From the NCBI RefSeq assembly GCF_902506325.1, contig NZ_LR732328.1, forward strand, positions 1,609,071-1,673,070: a stretch of DNA of 64,000 nt. The letters run 5' to 3'. Of this stretch, positions 10,742-20,309 are shown in pieces; the stretch's first letter is position 1, and the number at the start of each line of letters is the position of its first letter. Source of the stretch: Limnobacter sp. 130. Its GTDB lineage: Bacteria > Pseudomonadota > Gammaproteobacteria > Burkholderiales > Burkholderiaceae_B. Under the pieces are notes generated by a model. It did no database searches. It saw only the letters and a program-made list of their open reading frames with translations, and was not told the DNA's origin. A program made the translations under genes and the position numbers.

Positions 10742-11320
10742 ATGCCCATGCTTTCTCGTGCATTCAAAGTCCTTTTCATGTGGCTTCCTCTGGCTTTGCT
10801 TCCAGCCAAAACCGTTGCCAACAGTGAAAACGTCTGGGCGGTGTGGAAACAAGAAGGGGTGCACGCCATCATGCGACATGCCACGGCACCCGGCTTTGGT
10901 GACCCGGCACATTTCACGCTTGGCCGTTGCGACACACAACGTAATCTGAATGACACAGGGCGACAGGAAGCCCGCGCACTGGGGGAAACCATTCGAAAAC
11001 AAGGCATTGCGCTGAGTGCGGTTTATTCAAGCCAGTGGTGCCGCTGTTTGGACACCGCCAAAGAACTAAGACTTGGCAAAGTGCAGGAATTGCCTGCCTT
11101 GAATTCATTTTTTCGAGACCGAAGCCACAGTGAAAACCAAACCGCTGCCTTGAAAAAGCACATCGCTGCGCTTGGACCAACAGAAAAAATTCTCTATGTG
11201 ACGCACCAGGTAAACACCACCGCTTTGACTGGTGTGTACCCGGCATCAGGCCAGATCATTCTTTTCAAGCTCGGTCAGAATGGGGAAATTCAAGTGGTGG
11301 GCACAATCAATTCTGATTAG
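10742..11320 (+). CDS. Exported histidine phosphatase superfamily protein
   Basis: The catalytic IMRHA motif, the variant of the RHG signature, follows an N-terminal hydrophobic signal segment, so the enzyme is probably periplasmic. A second catalytic His is likely in YVTHQVNTTALTG. At 192 residues it is the size of a SixA-like phosphatase rather than a phytase. The frame is open from 10712, but that codon lies inside the preceding terminator stem region, so the ATG at 10742 (or 10748) is preferred. The substrate is unknown. It is flanked by unrelated single genes. Confidence 0.8.
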   Translation: MPMLSRAFKVLFMWLPLALLPAKTVANSENVWAVWKQEGVHAIMRHATAPGFGDPAHFTLGRCDTQRNLNDTGRQEARALGETIRKQGIALSAVYSSQWCRCLDTAKELRLGKVQELPALNSFFRDRSHSENQTAALKKHIAALGPTEKILYVTHQVNTTALTGVYPASGQIILFKLGQNGEIQVVGTINSD

Positions 11321-11436
11321 CTGACATTGCGGTGCGCCTGTGGTTTTGCCTGAACCTTTAACAACTTGTACACTCGAATTTCACAAACAGGCATGCCCTG
11401 AAGCAAACAATATTCAACAAAAAGGGGATTTACACT

Positions 11437-11865
11437 ATGTTCACCAGTATTTTATTGGCCACCGATGCGTCTGAATGCTCCATGGCCGCTGCAGCCAAGG
11501 CCGTGGAATTGGCTGCCAGCAGCAAGGCACAGCTCACCGTGGTGTACGTGTCTGCCCCTTATTTTTACCTGGACAAGGCTGAGAAAGCTGAATTCAACAA
11601 ACGTTCGGAAGAAACAGCCAACAAGGCATTCGAGCAAATCAAGGCCATGGTGCCCAAACGCAAAATGTCTGCTGATTCCGTTCACACGGTGATCAAACAA
11701 GGCAAGCGCCCGTCGACGGCCATTCTGGACGTGGCCAAGGCAGCACACGCGGATTTGATCATCATGGGTTCGCACGGCCATTCTGGCTTGAACCGTTTGA
11801 TGTTGGGCAGTGTTGCCAATGAAGTAGTGACCCAAGCCAAATGTGCCGTGTTGATCACCAAATAA
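11437..11865 (+). CDS. Universal stress protein, UspA family
   Basis: A 142-residue single-domain Usp. The N-terminus ILLATDASECSMAAA carries the first nucleotide-binding segment. The C-terminus IIMGSHGHSGLNRLMLGSV fits the G-2x-G-9x-G(S/T) ATP-binding signature, so it is probably of the ATP-binding class. Usp proteins are cytoplasmic and are induced by starvation and stress. An AAAGGGG-type ribosome binding site precedes the ATG. It stands alone, about 115 bases after the phosphatase gene. Confidence 0.93.
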   Translation: MFTSILLATDASECSMAAAAKAVELAASSKAQLTVVYVSAPYFYLDKAEKAEFNKRSEETANKAFEQIKAMVPKRKMSADSVHTVIKQGKRPSTAILDVAKAAHADLIIMGSHGHSGLNRLMLGSVANEVVTQAKCAVLITK

Positions 11866-12010
11866 TACGATAAGGCATCCTTAACAAAACTTAACCCGCA
11901 TGCTTTGAACTTACTGCCTTCAGTGACCTCGAACTGTTAACGATTCTGGCCTGCGAGCCATGACGTTTGGAAAATCTTGTAGCTTGAAATTCCAACTGGA
12001 GGTAGTAAAC

Positions 12011-12577
12011 ATGTTGAAATCAAAACTCACGACAGCAAGCCTGATCGGTTCCATTGCACTTTCAGCCGCCGCTTTTAGTCTGCCTGCCCACGCCGAAATC
12101 ATGGTGGGCGGTGCACCCATGCTGCCAAGCAAAGACATTGTGGACAACGCCGTCAATTCAAAAGATCACACCACCTTGGTCACGGCAGTTAAAGCTGCCG
12201 GCTTGGTTGATACGTTGAAAAGCAAAGGTCCTTTCACTGTATTTGCCCCAACCAATGCTGCCTTTGCGGAATTGCCAAGCGGCACAGTGGATACGCTCTT
12301 GAAGCCAGAAAACAAGGCTACGCTACAGGGTGTACTCACTTACCATGTGGTCCCCGGAAATATTACAGCGGCTGATTTGAGCAACAAGATTGTTCAGGCG
12401 GGTGGCATGGCCACGCTGAAAACAGCCTCGGGTGCCTCACTGGGCGCAAAGCTGCAGGGCGACAAAGTGATCTTGGTTGACGAAAAAGGCGGTACTGCTG
12501 AAGTAACCATTGCCAACGTCACCCAATCCAATGGCGTGATTCATGTGGTGAATAGCGTGTTGCTGCCCAACTCCTGA
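12011..12577 (+). CDS. Secreted fasciclin (FAS1) domain protein
   Basis: The start at 12011 is chosen because GGAGG sits seven bases upstream and the product then begins with a clean signal peptide (cleavage near LPAHAEI). The mature part is a single FAS1 domain with the expected FTVFAPTNAAF and LTYHVVPG blocks and a closing NGVIHVVNSVLLP. FAS1 proteins act in cell-surface adhesion or matrix interaction. At 188 residues it is the usual size for bacterial secreted single-domain members. A terminator follows. Confidence 0.93.
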   Translation: MLKSKLTTASLIGSIALSAAAFSLPAHAEIMVGGAPMLPSKDIVDNAVNSKDHTTLVTAVKAAGLVDTLKSKGPFTVFAPTNAAFAELPSGTVDTLLKPENKATLQGVLTYHVVPGNITAADLSNKIVQAGGMATLKTASGASLGAKLQGDKVILVDEKGGTAEVTIANVTQSNGVIHVVNSVLLPNS

Positions 12578-12611
12578 TCTGTCGTCATCTTCGACCTGAA
12601 ATTGCTGTTTT

Positions 12612-12639
12612 GGCGAGCCCTCGTGGTTCGCCTTTTTTT
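12612..12639 (+). terminator. Intrinsic terminator between convergent genes
   Basis: An 8-bp stem (GGCGAGCC/GGTTCGCC, one G-T pair) with a 5-base loop is followed by seven T. It serves the fasciclin gene; the opposite gene ends 10 bases further on. Confidence 0.85.
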
Positions 12640-12648
12640 GCGCCCTTT

Positions 12649-13524
12649 CTAACGGGACCTGGTCACCAAAACAATGCCCAAAACCACTGGGACGATCCCG
12701 ATGAAATCGATCCAGTTCAGGGGCTCGTCAAGTAGCCAGGCGCCCGCCAGCAAACCCAGGGGCGGGGTGAGGAAAAACCACACGCTGGCCGCGCTGGCAC
12801 TGCCACGCTCGAGCAAGTTGAACCACAGTTGATACCCGGTAATGGACACCACCAGCACCAACCAGGCAAATGCGCCTGCAAACGATGGCGTCCAGGCAAT
12901 TGCGGACCAGTCTTCCATGAGGACAGCAACGGGCAACAGCATGAGACCACTGAGAATGATCTGGAAACCGGTTCCGGTCACAATGTCGGTGCGCACGGGC
13001 CATTTTTTATACAGCACCGTGCCAAATGCCAAGGTCAGCAGTGCGGCCAGCACGAGCAAAAATCCCTCCAGGGTATCGGTGCTTGATCCAATCCGGTTTC
13101 GAACAATAAAGGCCACCCCCAGAAAGCCCAGAGCCAAACCCAGCACTTTTTGGCGCGTGAGGGGTTCACGCAACAAAAACGACGAAAGCACGGCCACAAC
13201 AATAGGGTTTGCACTAATCAGGATCGTGGACAAACCCGAAGACAGGCTGCCCATACCCGTCCAGCTCAGACCCAGATAAAGTGCATGGTTCAACAAACCC
13301 AGGGCACTTAACACGCCCAACTCTTGAAGGGTCAACCTGCGAAGCGTACCGCGCCAGTGCGCCCAGGCCAGCATCAAGGTGCCGGCCACCAAAAACCGCA
13401 AGGTTAGAAACAACAAGGGGGGGCTGTCGATGAGACCGATTTTTGCAGCAGGAAACGCACTGGTCCAGATCAGGACAAAGGGAAACACCAATGAAGCGTT
13501 TCTCAAAAGAGGGTATTGATTCAT
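12649..13524 (-). CDS. DMT superfamily (EamA) transporter
   Basis: A 291-residue protein with ten hydrophobic segments arranged as two EamA repeats; the first ends around NPIVVAVLSSFLLREPLTRQK and the second around FFLTPPLGLLAGAWLLDEPLN, both typical of the family. Members export amino acids or other metabolites across the inner membrane. The substrate cannot be predicted. It converges on the fasciclin gene and is divergent from the large hybrid kinase at 13599, sharing a 74-base promoter region with it. Confidence 0.9.
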   Translation of the reverse strand: MNQYPLLRNASLVFPFVLIWTSAFPAAKIGLIDSPPLLFLTLRFLVAGTLMLAWAHWRGTLRRLTLQELGVLSALGLLNHALYLGLSWTGMGSLSSGLSTILISANPIVVAVLSSFLLREPLTRQKVLGLALGFLGVAFIVRNRIGSSTDTLEGFLLVLAALLTLAFGTVLYKKWPVRTDIVTGTGFQIILSGLMLLPVAVLMEDWSAIAWTPSFAGAFAWLVLVVSITGYQLWFNLLERGSASAASVWFFLTPPLGLLAGAWLLDEPLNWIDFIGIVPVVLGIVLVTRSR

Positions 13525-13598
13525 TCAATGAAATCCAGTAATTGTGAGACATTGTAATCAGCGAATCCGCTTAACCAAGCCGACGACCGGAGTTTTGA

Positions 13599-16500
13599 AT
13601 GCTCGAGCAGTTCCGAATAATCGTCGTGGATGATGAAAAACCCCAACTTGAAGCACTGTGTTCACTGTTGCAGGACGCAGGCTTTAAGGTCATGGGGTTT
13701 GCTGAACCCGATTCAGCCCTTGATCTGCTGAAAACCCAAAGTTTTGATGTGCTGCTCACCGATCTGCGGCTGCCTGGCATGGACGGTATTGAACTGGTTC
13801 AGCGTGCACGCCAGCTGGATTCTGACCTGTGCGCGGTGTTGATGACCGGGCATGGCAGCATTAAAACGGCAGTGGATGCCATGAAGCTGGGGGTGCTGGA
13901 CTACATTCTGAAACCATTCAAGGTCAGCGAGTTGATGCCTGTGGTGAACCGGGCCATTGAAGTTCGCAAACTGAAACGGCAAAACACCCGCCTGATTCAA
14001 GACCTTTCCACAAGCAATTCCCGCTTGCTGGAGATGAATCATGAACTGGATCATTTCGCGGGGCGTGTTGCGCACGACCTGAACTCGCTTTGCCACATTA
14101 TCCAGGGATTCGCAGGCAGCCTGACGCGCCGTGCCCACAGTAAGCTGGATGAACAAGAGCAGAGATACCTGCTGCGCATCAATGAGGCCAGCGCACGGGG
14201 CGGTCAACTGGTTTCTGACCTGCTGGCTTTTGCGCGACTGGGCTCGGGCGAACTGAAATTCAACCAGGTGGTGTTGAACGAGGTTGTGGAAAAAGCCAGG
14301 GCACAGGTGGAATCAGCCGAGGGTCTCAGGCAGGCGGACTGGAGCATTGCCAAATTGCCGGACATTGAAGGCGATGAGTCTTTGCTGGAACAAGTGTTCG
14401 TCAATTTATTGTCAAACGCCTTGAAATTCAGCCAGACTCGGGAACTGGCCACCATTGTAGTCGAGGCCAATATTCTGAATGAGATCGTGGAGATCAAGGT
14501 CATAGACAACGGCGCAGGCTTTGACCCCGACAGGGCCGATGGCTTGTTCAAGCCCTTTCACCGCCTGCACAATGCCCATGATTTCGAAGGTCACGGCATG
14601 GGTCTGGCCAATGTAAAACGCATCATTGAACGGCACGGCGGCCACATTACGGCTGAGTCTGCTCCGGACAAAGGGGCTGTGTTCACCTTGACCTTGCCAA
14701 TACGCCAGGACCAGGAGCGCATAGCGCCCCCTGCACTGCCAGAACCGATGATGCCGATGCTGACCAAGCAACTGGGCGAGCAAATTGATAGCCAGCGCAT
14801 GGAATTGTTGGGGGCGTGCATAGAACGCCTGAATGACATTGTGATGATTACTGAGGCCACACCCATTGATGCACCCGGCCCGCGCATTATTTATGTCAAT
14901 TCCGCATTCGAGAAAGTGACTGGCTACAGCCGCGACGAGGTAATCGGCAAAAGCCCGCGACTGTTGCAAGGTCCAGAGACCGACAAGGCTGAGTTGAGAA
15001 AGGTTAAACAAGCCTTGAGTCAGCGTGAGTCCGTGCATGTTGAATTGGTCAATTATGGCAAAAGCGGCAAACCGCACTGGCTTGAAATGGACATTGTGCC
15101 GGTGGTGGGGTCGGATGGCGAAGTGCCCTACTTTGCTTCGATTCAACGCGATGTCACCGAACGACGCCAATCCGAAGACAAATTTAAACGCAATGAGGCT
15201 CTGCAACGCATTGGTGGCAGACTCGCAAAACTGGGGGCCTGGGCGATTGAATTGGGCCCGGTACCATGGCTGTATTGGTCCGATGAGGTGTTCGACATTC
15301 TGGAACTTCCCAAAGGCCAACTACCCACCAGTTATAACGAGGCCTTGCGGCATTACCACGGCAAATGGAAAAAAATTCTGGAGGCGGCACTGCAACGCTG
15401 TTCAACTGAAGGACTGCCATTTGAGGTTGAAGCAGAAATGCGATCTGTGAACGGGCGACGCATTTGGGCTCGTGTGGTGGGCGAGGCGGTGCGCAATGAG
15501 AAAGGCGAGATTGTGCGGGTTCAGGGTGCGTTTCAGGAAATCACCGACTCCAAGCTTGCTGTGTTGACCTTGATGCACATGAACCGCCTTCTGGAGGCAC
15601 AACAACGCGTCAATGACATTACCAGCACCTTGGACAAACCGGAGAAGTTGCTGCAAGAGGTGTGCAGCGTGTTCTGTTCACTGGGCGGTCTTCCATTGGC
15701 CTGGGTTTGCGAATTTGGCAAAGACCTGAGTGACTTGAAAGTTACGGCAGCCGATGGTTCGCAGCAAGAATTTGTTTCAAAAATCATGAAGACCACCACC
15801 CTGCCGCGGGACCACGAACTGGTCGACCGATTGCGAGCCGGGAAAATGCACATTTGTCAAAATGTGGCGGAAGAGCCGCAAGCAAAAATGTGGCACAAAC
15901 AAGCCATCGAAGAAGGTCTTGAATCGTTTGCGATTTTGCCCATTCATGCACAGGGCAAACTGCGCGCAAGCTTGGTTTTGTTCGGCGCGGGCATTCACTT
16001 TTTCACCAATGAAGTTCGCCAGTTGCTTAAAACTGTGGCCAAGAATTTGTCTTTCGCTTTTGAAAATTTGATTTTCGCTGCAGAGCGCACCAAAAGTGCG
16101 GAGCGGTTGAAGCTGCTTGAAACTTGCGTGGAACGGCTCAACGACATTGTGCTGATCACCGAGGCGGAACCGATCAGCGGTGAAGGTCCAAAAATTCTGT
16201 ATGCGAACGATGCGTTCGTGCGCCGCACCGGATACACGCGCGAGGAAGCAATTGGAAAAACACCCCGGATATTGCAAGGCGAGCTGACCCAACGTGATGC
16301 ATTGGACCGAATTCGCAAGGCACTGACAAACTGGCAGCCCGTGCGGGAAGAGTTGATCAATTACACCAAAACGGGCGAGCCGTTCTGGCTTGAGCTGGAC
16401 ATTGTTCCCGTGGCCGATGAAACAGGGTGGTACACCCACTGGGTTGCCATTGAGCGGGACATCACGGAAAGAAAGCAGGCTGAAGCTGCACTGAAGGAGG

Positions 16501-18572
16501 GATCTGAACGATTCCGTTTGCTCGCCAGTGCCTCCCGGGATTGCATCTGGGACTGGAACATTGCTTCGGACGAAATTTGGTGGAATGAGGGATTTGAGAA
16601 ACTGTTCGGGTTTGATCGCAGCAAAATTGAACCCGACAACGATTCATGGACCAACCGGATTCACCCAGAGGACCGGGAACGCGCTGTCAAGAGTATTTCC
16701 GCAGCGATCAGTTCGAGCGTTGAAAACTGGCAAGAAGAATATCGCTTCGCGCATGCAGATGGCCATTGGCTGGATGTGCTGGACCGTGGTTATATTATTC
16801 GCGATGACCACGGAAAAGGCATTCGAATGATCGGCGGCATGACCGACATGAGCCACATTCGACAATCAGAACGCAGAAGCACCGCGCAATTGACGCGCAT
16901 GAATTTGCTCAATGAAATTACCCGTGCCATTGGTAATCGACACGACCTGACCAGTATTTATCAGGTGGTCACCAACAGCATTGAAGTGGAACTGCCTGCT
17001 GATTTCTGTTTGACCGCATCTTATTCGGAGCAAGACAAAACCATTTCATTCCGGTCGTTTGGCAATGCCACAGAAGAGGCTGCCAACAAAATCGGATTTT
17101 TCCTGGACACAAGTATTCCTGCGCGAGGAGTGCACCTGGACCGTGCCTTGCTGGGCGAGTTTGTGTACCAACCCGATTTGGGCGGCAGCATGTGCCAAAC
17201 CGGCGAGGGTATGCATGAACTGGCCGGGCTGGACAGCATGGTGATTACCCCCCTGATGAAAGACAAAAAAGTGCTGGGGATTATTACCACTGCCCGCAAA
17301 GGTTTGAACTCGTTTTCCGATGACGAACTGGACTTCCTGAGACAGCTTGCAGAACACGTGGCCCTGGCATTGGCACAAACCGAGTTGCTTCAGGAACTGA
17401 AAGAAGCCTACGAGAATTTGCAACGCACCCAACAGCTGGTGTTACAGCAAGAACGGCTGCGTGCACTGGCAGAAATGGCTGGCGGTATTGCACACGACAT
17501 CAACAATGCAATTTCACCGGTGGCTTTGTACACCGATGCCCTGCTGGGCTCCGAGACCAATTTGAGCGAACGCGGCGTGAAACAGCTAAGGACGATTCAA
17601 TTGGCAATCGACGATGTTGCGAGAACAGTGGACCGGATGGGACAGTTTTCCAGGCGGCAAGAGGAAGGCACTGAACTGACCCGAGTCAATTTGAGGACTG
17701 TGTGCGAACAATCCATGGAATTGACCAGGGCGCGATGGCACGACATTCCGCTTCGCAACGGCATTTCAATCGAATTTACAGTTGAGCACGACGACAAGGT
17801 GCCAGAAATCGATGCGGCTGAATCCGAGTTGCGCGAGGCGCTGACCAATCTGATTTTCAATGCAGTAGATGCCATGCCCAATGGTGGATCTATTTTGTTG
17901 GCCACACGACTGGAGCGCAGGGACAATCACGATCAAGTTGTAATTGAAATTCGGGATTCCGGTGTGGGCATGGATGATGAAACCCGACGGCGATGCCTGG
18001 AGCCGTTCTACACCACCAAAGGTGAACGCGGCACTGGCCTGGGCCTGGCAATGGTCTATGGCATTGTGAAACGCATGCGTGGCTCAATTGAAATCGACAG
18101 TGCCGAGCAGCAGGGTACCGCTGTCCGGATATTGCTGCCGTCTGCATGTCGACAAAAGCGCACAGCGACCGAGGCGATGCCTGCGGAAACCCCTTCAAAT
18201 AACTTTCATATTCTGTTGATCGACGACGACAGCAAGGTATTGAATGCGCTTCGGGATGGGTTAAGTGCCAGTGGGCATCGCGTTCAAGCAGCAAGTTCGG
18301 GATCGGCCGGTATTGAGCTTTTCTCAAAGGCAATGAATGACGGGATGCCGTTTGATGTGGTGATCACTGACTTGGGGATGCCCGGCATGGATGGGCGACA
18401 AGTGGCTGAGGCAATCAAGAACATCGACGACAAATGCCCGGTGAATCTTTTGACGGGTTGGGGCAATCAACTGGACACACTGACAGCGCCCTTGGCAAAT
18501 ATTGATGCGGTGTTGGCCAAGCCACCAAAAATTTCTGATATTCAGGCCTTGCTGCACAATCAACTTAATTGA
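13599..18572 (+). CDS. Very large hybrid kinase: REC-kinase-PAS/GAF array-kinase-REC
   Basis: The 1657-residue product has no membrane segments. Order: receiver at 5-120 (D55 in LLTDLRLPGMDG); HisKA with VAHDLNSL; HATPase ending near 365 with GHGMGLANV; PAS at about 405-530; a second PAS to about 655; GAF at about 665-820; PAS at about 840-965; PAS at about 970-1105; GAF at about 1110-1270; a second HisKA with GIAHDINNAISP; HATPase with GTGLGLAMVYG; and a C-terminal receiver (ITDLGMPGMDG). Both kinase cores look complete. The PAS domains at 405-530 and 840-965 are close copies. It probably integrates several cytoplasmic signals in a phosphorelay. No dedicated output protein is adjacent. Confidence 0.92.
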   Translation: MLEQFRIIVVDDEKPQLEALCSLLQDAGFKVMGFAEPDSALDLLKTQSFDVLLTDLRLPGMDGIELVQRARQLDSDLCAVLMTGHGSIKTAVDAMKLGVLDYILKPFKVSELMPVVNRAIEVRKLKRQNTRLIQDLSTSNSRLLEMNHELDHFAGRVAHDLNSLCHIIQGFAGSLTRRAHSKLDEQEQRYLLRINEASARGGQLVSDLLAFARLGSGELKFNQVVLNEVVEKARAQVESAEGLRQADWSIAKLPDIEGDESLLEQVFVNLLSNALKFSQTRELATIVVEANILNEIVEIKVIDNGAGFDPDRADGLFKPFHRLHNAHDFEGHGMGLANVKRIIERHGGHITAESAPDKGAVFTLTLPIRQDQERIAPPALPEPMMPMLTKQLGEQIDSQRMELLGACIERLNDIVMITEATPIDAPGPRIIYVNSAFEKVTGYSRDEVIGKSPRLLQGPETDKAELRKVKQALSQRESVHVELVNYGKSGKPHWLEMDIVPVVGSDGEVPYFASIQRDVTERRQSEDKFKRNEALQRIGGRLAKLGAWAIELGPVPWLYWSDEVFDILELPKGQLPTSYNEALRHYHGKWKKILEAALQRCSTEGLPFEVEAEMRSVNGRRIWARVVGEAVRNEKGEIVRVQGAFQEITDSKLAVLTLMHMNRLLEAQQRVNDITSTLDKPEKLLQEVCSVFCSLGGLPLAWVCEFGKDLSDLKVTAADGSQQEFVSKIMKTTTLPRDHELVDRLRAGKMHICQNVAEEPQAKMWHKQAIEEGLESFAILPIHAQGKLRASLVLFGAGIHFFTNEVRQLLKTVAKNLSFAFENLIFAAERTKSAERLKLLETCVERLNDIVLITEAEPISGEGPKILYANDAFVRRTGYTREEAIGKTPRILQGELTQRDALDRIRKALTNWQPVREELINYTKTGEPFWLELDIVPVADETGWYTHWVAIERDITERKQAEAALKEGSERFRLLASASRDCIWDWNIASDEIWWNEGFEKLFGFDRSKIEPDNDSWTNRIHPEDRERAVKSISAAISSSVENWQEEYRFAHADGHWLDVLDRGYIIRDDHGKGIRMIGGMTDMSHIRQSERRSTAQLTRMNLLNEITRAIGNRHDLTSIYQVVTNSIEVELPADFCLTASYSEQDKTISFRSFGNATEEAANKIGFFLDTSIPARGVHLDRALLGEFVYQPDLGGSMCQTGEGMHELAGLDSMVITPLMKDKKVLGIITTARKGLNSFSDDELDFLRQLAEHVALALAQTELLQELKEAYENLQRTQQLVLQQERLRALAEMAGGIAHDINNAISPVALYTDALLGSETNLSERGVKQLRTIQLAIDDVARTVDRMGQFSRRQEEGTELTRVNLRTVCEQSMELTRARWHDIPLRNGISIEFTVEHDDKVPEIDAAESELREALTNLIFNAVDAMPNGGSILLATRLERRDNHDQVVIEIRDSGVGMDDETRRRCLEPFYTTKGERGTGLGLAMVYGIVKRMRGSIEIDSAEQQGTAVRILLPSACRQKRTATEAMPAETPSNNFHILLIDDDSKVLNALRDGLSASGHRVQAASSGSAGIELFSKAMNDGMPFDVVITDLGMPGMDGRQVAEAIKNIDDKCPVNLLTGWGNQLDTLTAPLANIDAVLAKPPKISDIQALLHNQLN

Positions 18573-18657
18573 GTTCTTGAGGCACTGAATTTTTCAGCTT
18601 CAATTCATCTTGCTTTTCTACACTGGGAACACATTGAACCCACACAGGAGAAACAAA

Positions 18658-19002
18658 ATGATGCGACGCCCCACCCCCACATTGTCAGCCCTTGCCTTGA
18701 TTTTGCTGACTGCCACGCTGATGGCTTTGCCCAAGATTTCGCAAGCGGATGACGATCGATCAAACACAGCACGAGACAGCGAAATTGTTCAAGCCTTCGG
18801 CTTGATCAATGCAGAGCAAGCCCGTGAAATTGCATTGAAGCAGGCCCCCGGTGTAGTGACCGAACTGGAGCTAGACGACCGTGACTACGCGAAGGGCTGG
18901 AAATGGGAAGTTGAAGTGGCCAATGCCGATGGCCGTGAAGTGGAAGTCGACATTGACGCAAAAACCGGCAAAGTACTGAAGGTAGACAAAGCGTGGTTTT
19001 AA
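18658..19002 (+). CDS. Secreted PepSY domain protein
   Basis: The start is the first of two consecutive ATG codons, seven bases after CAGGAG; the product is 114 residues with a signal peptide ending near ISQADD. The rest is a single PepSY domain with GLINAEQAREIALKQ and a closing VDIDAKTGKVLKVDKAWF. Such small periplasmic PepSY proteins are often found next to PhoP/PhoQ-like systems. It converges on the sensor kinase and overlaps its stop by 4 bases. A second PepSY protein lies at the far end of the same two-component unit. Confidence 0.88.
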   Translation: MMRRPTPTLSALALILLTATLMALPKISQADDDRSNTARDSEIVQAFGLINAEQAREIALKQAPGVVTELELDDRDYAKGWKWEVEVANADGREVEVDIDAKTGKVLKVDKAWF

Positions 19003-20309
19003 ACCAGCGCACCGGGCTTGAAGGTGACCCACACGTGCAGCCCGGTGTTGCCATTTTTAAACTCGAGTGTTGCACCATAGGTACTCGCAATGTCTTGCGC
19101 AATCGCCAAACCCAAGCCGCTGCCCGGTGTGTTTTCATCGGCACGAAAACCGCGTTGTGTTAACGCATTCAGATTCTCGGGAGAGCAACCCGGTCCATCG
19201 TCGGCAACAATCAGTGTGCTGCCCTGCAGTGAAATGCTGACCTGTGAGCTTGCCCATTTCGATGCGTTGTCGATTAAATTGCCAAACAGCTCGAAGAGGT
19301 CTTCGCGATCGCCCAATAGGCGGGTGTTCATGGGCACCTGCAAGGTGAATTGAATTGCCTTGTCGCGATACAAGGCTTTGCAGCTGTTGACCAAGGCGCT
19401 GAGAATTTCGTGCAGATCCACACGTTGACCTGGTCGCAAATCACCCACCACGCGAACACGCGCGGTTTCACGGTCAATCAAACGTGCAACTTCTTGAGTC
19501 AAGGCCTGTACTTCAGTGGAAAAACCGCGTTGATCGGTGTCTGCGCTGAGCTGCGAAAGCCGGGCAAGCCGTGTTTTCAAGGCATGCGCCAAATTGCCCA
19601 TGCCTTCGCGCGAGCGTTTCAAACGCTGATCAATGGCGATCAATAATCGGTTGAGTTCATCAACCAGTGGTTTGATTTCATCGGGCCCCTTGAATTCCAG
19701 TTGGGCGATTTCACCTTGCTGCAAGCGGGCCAAAGCGGCCTGTACCGTGTTCAACGGCTTCAATGTACCAATGACAATCCAGCGTTGAATCAACACCAAG
19801 GCCAACAGGAACAGGGCGGAGAAACCCGCATTGGCCAGCTGGTACTGCAACAGGTTGTTTTGCAATGTGGTGATGTCGCGTGCAATCGCAATCGTGAAGA
19901 GTTGATCGTCTTTTTGGTACAGGCGCGCATGCACCAACAATTGTTGCCCGTCGGGCCCGGGCTGGCGTGTAATTGTGGCGTTGCTGCCAGAAGCGGTGGG
20001 CATGACGAATGCGGCGTCCCACAGCGAACGGGAATAACGAATGTCCTGCTTGTATTGCAGGGCATAATACACACCCGAATAGGGCTGCTGATAAGCAGGC
20101 ACCAATCGGTCGCTGTTCATGCTGAGTGCGCCAGCGGTATCGAGCTCGACCCCCGCCAGCAAAGTTTCGCTGTCTTGTTGAAGCTGATCCTGCAATTGGG
20201 CCTGCAGCAAGTTCTCAATCGCTCTGGATGACAACCACCATTGCGCCAGCAGCAGCACAAGCAAACTGAGGATCAAACCAAACGACAAACGATTGCGCAG
20301 TGAATTCAT
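18999..20309 (-). CDS. PhoQ-like sensor histidine kinase with altered H-box
   Basis: A 436-residue kinase with two membrane segments (about 10-27 and 163-180) enclosing a periplasmic sensor of about 130 residues, then HAMP, HisKA and HATPase with DDGPGCSPENLNAL and GSGLGLAIAQD. The H-box reads NLAHALKTRLARL: H242 is present, but the nearly invariant Pro after KT is Arg (R247). Its ATG overlaps the regulator stop by ATGA, so the two are translationally coupled; this sets the start at 20309 rather than further upstream. It probably phosphorylates the adjacent regulator in response to an envelope signal. Confidence 0.9.
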   Translation of the reverse strand: MNSLRNRLSFGLILSLLVLLLAQWWLSSRAIENLLQAQLQDQLQQDSETLLAGVELDTAGALSMNSDRLVPAYQQPYSGVYYALQYKQDIRYSRSLWDAAFVMPTASGSNATITRQPGPDGQQLLVHARLYQKDDQLFTIAIARDITTLQNNLLQYQLANAGFSALFLLALVLIQRWIVIGTLKPLNTVQAALARLQQGEIAQLEFKGPDEIKPLVDELNRLLIAIDQRLKRSREGMGNLAHALKTRLARLSQLSADTDQRGFSTEVQALTQEVARLIDRETARVRVVGDLRPGQRVDLHEILSALVNSCKALYRDKAIQFTLQVPMNTRLLGDREDLFELFGNLIDNASKWASSQVSISLQGSTLIVADDGPGCSPENLNALTQRGFRADENTPGSGLGLAIAQDIASTYGATLEFKNGNTGLHVWVTFKPGALV

